64,000 bases of DNA, taken from assembly GCA_027864655.1 (NCBI GenBank), contig JAQAZG010000002.1, forward strand, positions 124,001 through 188,000. Reading direction: 5' to 3'. The notes below the pieces were generated by a model that was not told the DNA's origin, searched no databases, and worked only from the letters and a program-made list of their open reading frames with translations. This document shows positions 59,277 to 64,000 of this stretch, piece by piece (position 1 is the first letter of the stretch; the number at the start of each line of letters is the position of its first letter). The stretch is from Oleispirillum naphthae. GTDB lineage: Bacteria; Pseudomonadota; Alphaproteobacteria; Rhodospirillales; Rhodospirillaceae. The translations under genes were made by a program, and so were the position numbers.

Positions 59277-60242
59277 TTACGCCGACAGCAGCGAACAGAA
59301 GCGTTCCATATCGACGTTGCCGCCGGAGAGGATGACGCCGATGCGTTTGCCCTCGATCGCGTCGCCGAGTTTGCGCGCGGCGGCGAATCCGAGGCAGCCG
59401 GTGGGTTCGACGACGATTTTCATCCGGGCGGCGAAGAATCGCATCGCCTCCACCAGCTCGTCGTCGGCGGCGGTGAGGATGTCCGCGGCTTCGCGTTTCA
59501 TGATCGCGTAGGTGAGGTCGCCGATATGCTGGGTCTGCGCGCCGTCGGCGATGGTTTTCGGCGTGTCGATGTGGATGATTTTGCCTTCGCGCAGGGAGCG
59601 CTGGGCGTCGTTTCCGGCCGCCGGTTCGACGCCGTAGATGGCGCAGGCGGGGGCGAGTTCGCGCGCCGCCAGGGCGCAGCCGGAGAGCAGGCCGCCGCCG
59701 CCGACCGGGGCGAACAGCATGTCGATGGGGCCCACCTCTTCGATCAGCTCCTTCGCCGCGGTGCCCTGGCCCGCGATGACGTGGGGATGGTTGTAGGGCG
59801 GGATCAGGGTGAGGCCGTCCTTCTCCGCAAGTTTGCGGCCGATCTCCTCGCGGTCTTCGCTATAGCGGTCGTAGGTGACGACGCGCGCGCCGTAGCCCTT
59901 GGTCGCCGCCACCTTGGCCGCCGGGGCGTCGGTGGGCATGATGATGGTGGCGGGGATGCCGAGGATGCGCGCCGCCAGCGCCACCGCCTGGGCGTGGTTG
60001 CCGGAGGAGAAGGTGATGACGCCCGCCTTCTTCTGCGCCGCGTCGAACTGCGCGAGCGCGTTGAAGCCGCCGCGGAACTTGAAGGCGCCCATGCGCTGCA
60101 GGTTCTCGCACTTGAAGAAGAAGGAGGCGCCGGTCGCGGCGTCGGCGGTGCGCGAGGTCATCACCGGGGTGCGGTGGGCGGCGCCATGGATACGGTCCGC
60201 CGCCGCGGCGACGTCGGCGTAGGTGGGAAGCGCGAAGGTCAT
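59277..60242 (-). CDS. Threonine dehydratase-like PLP enzyme
   Basis: A 321-residue fold type II PLP enzyme. The PLP lysine sits in RMGAFKFRGGFNALAQF, the phosphate loop is PVGGGGLLSGCALAARE, and SSGNHAQAVALAARILGIPA is the substrate-binding segment. Probable activity is threonine or serine dehydration, or a serine racemase relation. It ends without the ACT domain found in biosynthetic IlvA. It is close to fliP on the same strand, but a flagellar role is not implied. Confidence 0.88.
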   Translation of the reverse strand: MTFALPTYADVAAAADRIHGAAHRTPVMTSRTADAATGASFFFKCENLQRMGAFKFRGGFNALAQFDAAQKKAGVITFSSGNHAQAVALAARILGIPATIIMPTDAPAAKVAATKGYGARVVTYDRYSEDREEIGRKLAEKDGLTLIPPYNHPHVIAGQGTAAKELIEEVGPIDMLFAPVGGGGLLSGCALAARELAPACAIYGVEPAAGNDAQRSLREGKIIHIDTPKTIADGAQTQHIGDLTYAIMKREAADILTAADDELVEAMRFFAARMKIVVEPTGCLGFAAARKLGDAIEGKRIGVILSGGNVDMERFCSLLSA

Positions 60243-60268
60243 TTTCGGTGTGTCCGTGTTGGGAGGGC

Positions 60269-61018
60269 CTATGGTGCGAAGCTTTGCACCAGGGAGCCCG
60301 CGATCAAGTACCAGCCGTCGATGAGGACGAAAAAGATCAGCTTGAACGGCAGGGCCAGCATGATCGGCGGCAGCATCATCATGCCCATGGACATCAGCAC
60401 CGAGGCCACCACCATGTCGATGATGATGAACGGCAGGTAGAGCAAAAAGCCGATCTCGAAGGCGCGCTTGAGTTCGCTGATCATGAACGCGGGGATCAGC
60501 GCGGAATAGGGGAGCGCGTCGGGTTCGGTGTTTTCCGGCACCTTGGCCATATCGACGAAGAGGGAGAGGTCGCGCTCGCCGACGTTCTTCATCATGAAGT
60601 CGTGGAACGGCTTGGCGGCGCGTTCCAGCGCCTCGCCCTCGGTGATCTGCTCGTTGATCAGGGGGCGCACGCCCTCGTTCCAGGAGCGCTCGAAGGTCGG
60701 CGTCATGACGAAGAAGGTGAGGAACATCGCCAGCGAGAGCAGCACCATGTTGGGCGGCGTGGTGTTGGTGCCGATCGCCTGGCGCAGCATCGCCAGCACC
60801 ACGGCGATGCGGGTGAACGACGTGACCATGAGGAGGATGCTGGGCGCAAGCGACAGCACGGTGATCAGCAGGACGAGCTGGATCACCCGCGAGGTGCTGC
60901 TGCCGCCGCCCTGGCCGCCGAGGTCGATGTTCACCGATTGCGCCAGCGCGAGCCCGGGCAGCAGCACGAGGAGGAGCGCAAGCGGCAGGGCGCAGGCGAG
61001 GATGCGGCGGCGGCTCAT
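60269..61018 (-). CDS. fliP: Flagellar export apparatus protein FliP
   Basis: A 249-residue membrane protein with a cleavable-type N-terminal segment (LPLALLLVLLPGLALAQ) and typical motifs LMVTSFTRIAVVLAMLRQAI and MTPTFERSWNEGVRPLINEQ. It forms the export gate with FliQ and FliR. It overlaps fliO by 4 bp (ATGA). Confidence 0.97.
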   Translation of the reverse strand: MSRRRILACALPLALLLVLLPGLALAQSVNIDLGGQGGGSSTSRVIQLVLLITVLSLAPSILLMVTSFTRIAVVLAMLRQAIGTNTTPPNMVLLSLAMFLTFFVMTPTFERSWNEGVRPLINEQITEGEALERAAKPFHDFMMKNVGERDLSLFVDMAKVPENTEPDALPYSALIPAFMISELKRAFEIGFLLYLPFIIIDMVVASVLMSMGMMMLPPIMLALPFKLIFFVLIDGWYLIAGSLVQSFAP

Positions 61019-61482
61019 GCGTCGTCTCCGGGTTCGTCGATGCGGATGCCGGGGCGGAGGATGCGGGCCTCGCCGCCGCTCTCCGAAACGATGTCGCGGA
61101 AGCGCACGCGGGAGAGCGGGTCTTCGGCCTCCGCGGGCGGCGCGATGCCGGTTTCGACGACAAGGTCGTTCTGCCCGCCGATCAGCAGCAGGTGCTGGGT
61201 TTCGTCGCGGGAGACGAGAACCAGGCGGCGCTGCGCGTCGATCGGGCGGATTTCGAGGATGGCGAGGCGGCGCGATTTCGCCGCGCCGCGCGCCACCGTC
61301 ATGCCCACGCCGAGGCGGCGGATCAGCCACGCGGCAAGCAGGATCAGCCCGATGATGAGGATGAGGATGGCCGTCAGGCGGCCGAGGGTTGCGCCGTTGA
61401 TCAGCGAGTCAGGGGTCAAGAGCGGTCGCTCCCCGGTTGCGTGCGGTGGCGTTGCGCCGGTGGGTGTTGAGGATTTTTGCAT
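61015..61482 (-). CDS. fliO: Flagellar biosynthesis protein FliO
   Basis: A 155-residue protein with one transmembrane segment at about 34-55 (GRLTAILILIIGLILLAAWL). The cytoplasmic part has RRLAILEIRPIDAQRRLVLV and LLLIGGQNDLVVE, the FliO signature. At ATG 61482 the gene overlaps its upstream neighbour by 74 bp. A TTG at 61419, overlapping that stop, would make the overlap minimal but shortens the N-terminus by 21 residues. Confidence 0.87.
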   Translation of the reverse strand: MQKSSTPTGATPPHATGERPLLTPDSLINGATLGRLTAILILIIGLILLAAWLIRRLGVGMTVARGAAKSRRLAILEIRPIDAQRRLVLVSRDETQHLLLIGGQNDLVVETGIAPPAEAEDPLSRVRFRDIVSESGGEARILRPGIRIDEPGDDA

Positions 61483-61708
61483 AGGCGTCGAGGTCGGCGT
61501 CGAGGGCGTTGAGCGCGAGCGCGGCCTGGCGGCGGCGGTCCGGCGGCAGATCGCCCGCCAGCGCGCACAGCGCCGCGACCTCGTCGGCGAGGTCGGGCAT
61601 CTCGGCGACGATGCCGCGGGAGAGGGTGCGGTTGGCCTCGTCGATGCCGCGGCGCAGCGCCTGGATGCGGATCATCAGGTCGGAATAGGGCGAGGCGGCA
61701 AGCGTCAT
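61409..61708 (-). CDS. Small helical protein between fhlB and fliO
   Basis: A 99-residue protein with a Leu/Ala-rich helical composition (MIRIQALRRGIDEANRTLSR, DLADEVAALCALAGDLPPDR). No family was recognised; size and helicity recall small flagellar chaperones such as FlgN or FliT, but that is only inference. It lies between fhlB and fliO and shares 4 bp with fhlB. Base composition and codon use match its neighbours. Confidence 0.6.
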   Translation of the reverse strand: MTLAASPYSDLMIRIQALRRGIDEANRTLSRGIVAEMPDLADEVAALCALAGDLPPDRRRQAALALNALDADLDAYAKILNTHRRNATARNRGATALDP

Positions 61709-62031
61709 GGCGCGGCCTCCGGCGCGGGCGGCAGGACGCCGTTGGCGCGGTAGACGTAGGCGAGGATTTCCGCCACCGCGGTGAAGGCCTCCAGCGGAAT
61801 CTCGGTGTCCACCGGGATCGCCGCGAGAATCTCCACCAGGTCCGCGTCCTCGCGCACCTTCACCCCGTTGGCGAAGGCCAGCGCGAGAATCTGCTCCGCC
61901 AGCGCGCCGTGGCCGGAGGCGACGATGCGCGGCGCATCGTCGGTGGCGGCGTCGTAGGCAAGCGCCACCGCGACCTGATCGAGGTCGTGGGCGGGCTTCT
62001 TGGCGCGGTCGTTCGGGTCGGATGTGCTCAT
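61705..62031 (-). CDS. fhlB: FlhB C-terminal-like protein (FhlB)
   Basis: A 108-residue protein like the cytoplasmic C-terminal part of FlhB, with VAVALAYDAATDDAPRIVAS and AILAYVYRANGV. It lacks the membrane part and the NPTH cleavage motif of complete FlhB. Small FhlB homologues exist in many flagellated bacteria and can partly replace the FlhB C-terminus. It is divergent to flgB. Confidence 0.83.
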   Translation of the reverse strand: MSTSDPNDRAKKPAHDLDQVAVALAYDAATDDAPRIVASGHGALAEQILALAFANGVKVREDADLVEILAAIPVDTEIPLEAFTAVAEILAYVYRANGVLPPAPEAAP

Positions 62032-62211
62032 CGCCTATCGATCCCCCAGGGGAGACTCAAGGAATCAGTATCCCGCCCCGCTCTAAAAAATCCCTTAACA
62101 TCCCCGGCCCGCGGCTTTTACCGAATGTTAAAGGGCCGGGGCGATACTGGGTTCCGGCGGCGAGCGCCCGCAATGCGGCGCGGCCTCCTCCGAGGCAAGG
62201 GATCAGGGCGG
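62032..62211. promoter_or_regulatory. Divergent region between fhlB and flgB with interleaved inverted repeats
   Basis: Within 180 bp, TTAACAT (62095-62101) pairs with ATGTTAA (62125-62131), and CCCCGGCCC (62102-62110) pairs with GGGCCGGGG (62133-62141). The two pairs interleave. They sit 70-117 bp before the flgB ATG. This could be overlapping operator sites or, in RNA, a pseudoknot. No standard sigma-54 or sigma-28 promoter was found. Confidence 0.4.
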
Positions 62212-62634
62212 ATGGATCTGCAGAATCTCACCTTCTTCCAGATGGCGCAGGAGCGCATGGACTGGCTGGCGCAGCGGCAGAAAGTGGTGTCGCAGAACCT
62301 CGCCAACGCCAACACGCCGGGTTATGCCGCCAAGGACCTGAAGGAGATCGACTTCAAGGACGCCCTGTCGCGCACCCTGGCGAAGGATAGCCAGTCGGTG
62401 GCGGTGGCCCGCACCGATCCCAAGCATTTGAGCGGCTCCCTGCCGAAGAGCGGACCCTACCGCGTCGAGACGGTGCGCCGCCCCTACGAATACACCCTGG
62501 ACAAGAACGGGGTGGATGTGGAGGAACAGATGGCCAAGGCGGCGAACAACCGCACGCAATATGAGGTCGCGGCCAATCTCTTCTCCAAGAACATCAACAT
62601 GATCAAAACCGCGCTCGGGCGCGGCGGATCGTGA
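62212..62634 (+). CDS. flgB: Proximal rod protein FlgB
   Basis: A 140-residue rod protein starting at 62212 (MDLQNLTFFQMAQERMDWLA). The conserved SQNLANANTPGYAAKDLKEI is present and the C-terminus is SKNINMIKTALGRGG. It begins the rightward rod and export operon, with flgC 20 bp behind. Confidence 0.96.
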   Translation: MDLQNLTFFQMAQERMDWLAQRQKVVSQNLANANTPGYAAKDLKEIDFKDALSRTLAKDSQSVAVARTDPKHLSGSLPKSGPYRVETVRRPYEYTLDKNGVDVEEQMAKAANNRTQYEVAANLFSKNINMIKTALGRGGS

Positions 62635-62654
62635 CCGCGTGAAGGAGGTGGGCG

Positions 62655-63065
62655 ATGGATGATCTGCTGGTCGGCGCGCAGATTTCGACCTCGGGGATGA
62701 AGGCCCAGGCGACGCGGCTGCGCGTCGTCTCGGAAAACATCGCCAATGCCGATTCCGTCGGCACCAAACCGGGTGAGGCGCCCTATCGCCGCAAGACCCT
62801 GTCGTTCAAAAGCGAGCTCAACCGCACCACCGGCGCGGAGGAGGTGAAAGTGAACAAGATCGCCACGGACCGTTCGGACTTCGAGAAGCGCTACGACCCC
62901 ACCCATCCGGCGGCGGGCGCGGACGGCTACGTCAAGCTGCCCAACATCAACCCGCTGGTGGAAATGATGGACATGCGCGAGGCGCAGCGCGGCTATGAGG
63001 CCAACCTCAACGCGATGCAGATCAGCCGCCAGATGATCTCCAAGACCGTGGACATGCTGAAGTGA
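62655..63065 (+). CDS. flgC: Proximal rod protein FlgC
   Basis: A 136-residue rod protein behind a perfect GAAGGAGGT ribosome site. LRVVSENIANADSVGTKPGE is the rod-family motif and MMDMREAQRGYEANLNAMQI ends it. It lies between flgB and fliE. Confidence 0.97.
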   Translation: MDDLLVGAQISTSGMKAQATRLRVVSENIANADSVGTKPGEAPYRRKTLSFKSELNRTTGAEEVKVNKIATDRSDFEKRYDPTHPAAGADGYVKLPNINPLVEMMDMREAQRGYEANLNAMQISRQMISKTVDMLK

Positions 63066-63084
63066 TGGCGGGGGAGTACGCGCG

Positions 63085-63402
63085 ATGACGATTCCGATCA
63101 CCACGGCGCTCAACGCCTACCGCACCGCGGCGCAGGGCGCCGGGGCCGCCACCGGCGAAAGCGCCGCCGCCGCCGTCCAGCCGGGCCAGGCCTTCGCCGA
63201 CATGATCAAGGACAACCTTACCGAGGCGGTGGACGCGGGCAAGAAGAGCGAGCAGATGAGCCTTCTCGCCCTGCAGGGCAAGGCGGACCTGCGCGAGGTG
63301 GTCAACGCCGTGGCCAACGCCGAGACCGCGTTGCAGACCGTCGTCGCGGTGCGCGACAGGGTGTTGTCCGCCTATCAGGAAATCCTCAAGATGTCGATCT
63401 GA
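63085..63402 (+). CDS. fliE: Rod-MS ring junction protein FliE
   Basis: A 105-residue FliE with an Ala-rich N-terminal part and the conserved segment KSEQMSLLALQGKADLREVV plus TALQTVVAVRDRVLSAYQEI. It links the MS ring to the rod and is exported early. Confidence 0.96.
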   Translation: MTIPITTALNAYRTAAQGAGAATGESAAAAVQPGQAFADMIKDNLTEAVDAGKKSEQMSLLALQGKADLREVVNAVANAETALQTVVAVRDRVLSAYQEILKMSI

Positions 63403-63421
63403 CGATCGGCGGGGATGCGCG

Positions 63422-63688
63422 ATGAACGAGGCGCAGGTTCTGGAGATCGCACGGGAGTCGGTGCTGACCCTGGTGATGGTGGCGGCGCCGGTGCTGCTCG
63501 TCGGCATGGCGATCGGCCTTGCCATCTCGCTGTTCCAGACGCTGACCCAGATTCAGGAAATGACCCTCACCTTCGTGCCGAAGGTGCTGGTGGTGTTCGT
63601 CTCCCTGATTCTGCTGCTCCCCTTCATGTTCCACGAATTGCAGGTTTTCAGCGAGCATATGTTCGACCTGATGATCGCGCCGCGATAG
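63422..63688 (+). CDS. fliQ: Flagellar export apparatus protein FliQ
   Basis: An 88-residue protein with two transmembrane helices (LVMVAAPVLLVGMAIGLAIS and VLVVFVSLILLLPFMFHELQ) and the TLTQIQEMTLTFVPK linker typical of FliQ. It forms the export gate with FliP and FliR. Confidence 0.97.
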   Translation: MNEAQVLEIARESVLTLVMVAAPVLLVGMAIGLAISLFQTLTQIQEMTLTFVPKVLVVFVSLILLLPFMFHELQVFSEHMFDLMIAPR

Positions 63689-63697
63689 GAGCCCCCG

Positions 63698-64000
63698 ATG
63701 CTGGAGCAGCTCCTCGCGCTGGATATCTACCACCTCGGCATGGTGTTCGCGCGCATCAGCGGCGCCTTCCTGGCGCTGCCGGGATTCGCCGCCTCCTATG
63801 TGCAGGTGCGGATCCGCCTGTTCATCGCCATCGGCGTCAGCATCGCCATCCTCCCCCTGGTGATCGACCAGATTCCGCCGCCGCCCGGCGCCGCGGGCGG
63901 GCTGGTCCGCCTCATCGCCTACGAGATCACGGTGGGGGTGTTCGTCGGCGTGCTGGCGCAGATGCTGATCACCGCGCTGCACTTCGCGGGCACCGTGGCG
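63698..64000 (+). CDS. fliR: Flagellar export apparatus protein FliR, 5' part
   Basis: The ATG at 63698 starts MLEQLLALDIYHLGMVFARI, the FliR opening. 101 codons are visible and remain open to the right edge. Hydrophobic segments follow, including VQVRIRLFIAIGVSIAILPL. It is 9 bp from fliQ, the usual order. Confidence 0.94.
   Translation, partial: MLEQLLALDIYHLGMVFARISGAFLALPGFAASYVQVRIRLFIAIGVSIAILPLVIDQIPPPPGAAGGLVRLIAYEITVGVFVGVLAQMLITALHFAGTVA

Overview
This window is one large flagellar locus from a very GC-rich bacterium. The gene set points to an alphaproteobacterium, most likely a member of the Rhodospirillales. The evidence is the combination of flbT, flaF and fliX, an NtrC-family activator ending in an FlbD-like helix-turn-helix, a short FlgJ without muramidase, a DUF6468-type gene after fliM, and a MotE-like protein. 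These calls rest on recognising the protein sequences. No database search was run and the species is not claimed. Nearly every base is coding, intergenic gaps are short, and many genes overlap by 1-16 bp in operons.

Layout, left to right. (1) 1-7300, rightward: the tail of an FlbD-like activator, flhA, flhF, flhG, a FliK-like Ala/Pro-rich protein and a DnaJ-SH3 membrane protein, closed by a symmetric terminator. (2) 7319-13631, leftward: fliK-flgD-flgE behind a sigma-54 promoter, preceded by a flagellin-like protein of unknown function. (3) 13731-36040: a glycosylation island built around the flagellin gene. Its left arm holds a CDP-6-deoxyhexose pathway (rfbF, rfbG, an RmlC-like epimerase, an SDR), a methyltransferase, two GT61-type transferases, a fused glycosyltransferase, a radical SAM enzyme and a small helical protein. 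Next come a GT4 gene and a TPR-GT9-like/TPR-GT41 pair. Then come flagellin, flbT, flaF and a second TPR-GT41/TPR-GT9-like pair in the opposite orientation. (4) 36028-41759, leftward: flgI-flgJ-flgN-flgK-flgL behind a second sigma-54 promoter. (5) 42061-43525: fliX, dksA and a divergent FlaF paralogue. (6) 43783-47151, leftward: flgF-flgG-flgA-flgH behind a third sigma-54 promoter. (7) 47457-56317, rightward: fliL, fliM, a DUF6468 gene, motE, cheY, cheZ, two tandem MotB-like genes and a large secreted AMIN/TPR protein. (8) 56468-60242: speD-speE, a LivK-type binding protein and a threonine dehydratase-like enzyme. (9) 60269-64000: leftward fhlB, a small unknown gene, fliO and fliP, divergent from rightward flgB-flgC-fliE-fliQ-fliR, the last cut by the window edge.

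How the parts fit. The FlbD-like activator and FliX probably control sigma-54 promoters. Three sites with the GG-N10-GC spacing lie in front of the hook, P-ring/filament-junction and rod/L-ring operons. FlhF and FlhG would set flagellar number and place. FlbT and FlaF sit next to flagellin, as is usual in alphaproteobacteria. The surrounding transferases suggest a heavily glycosylated filament, possibly carrying a methylated 6-deoxyhexose made as a CDP-sugar.

The most interesting observations are the mirror-image pairs of TPR-glycosyltransferases around flagellin, the tandem MotB-like pair in which one partner has Ser in place of the ion-binding Asp, the divergent FlaF paralogue, the uncharacterised flagellin-like protein, and the radical SAM/small-protein pair.
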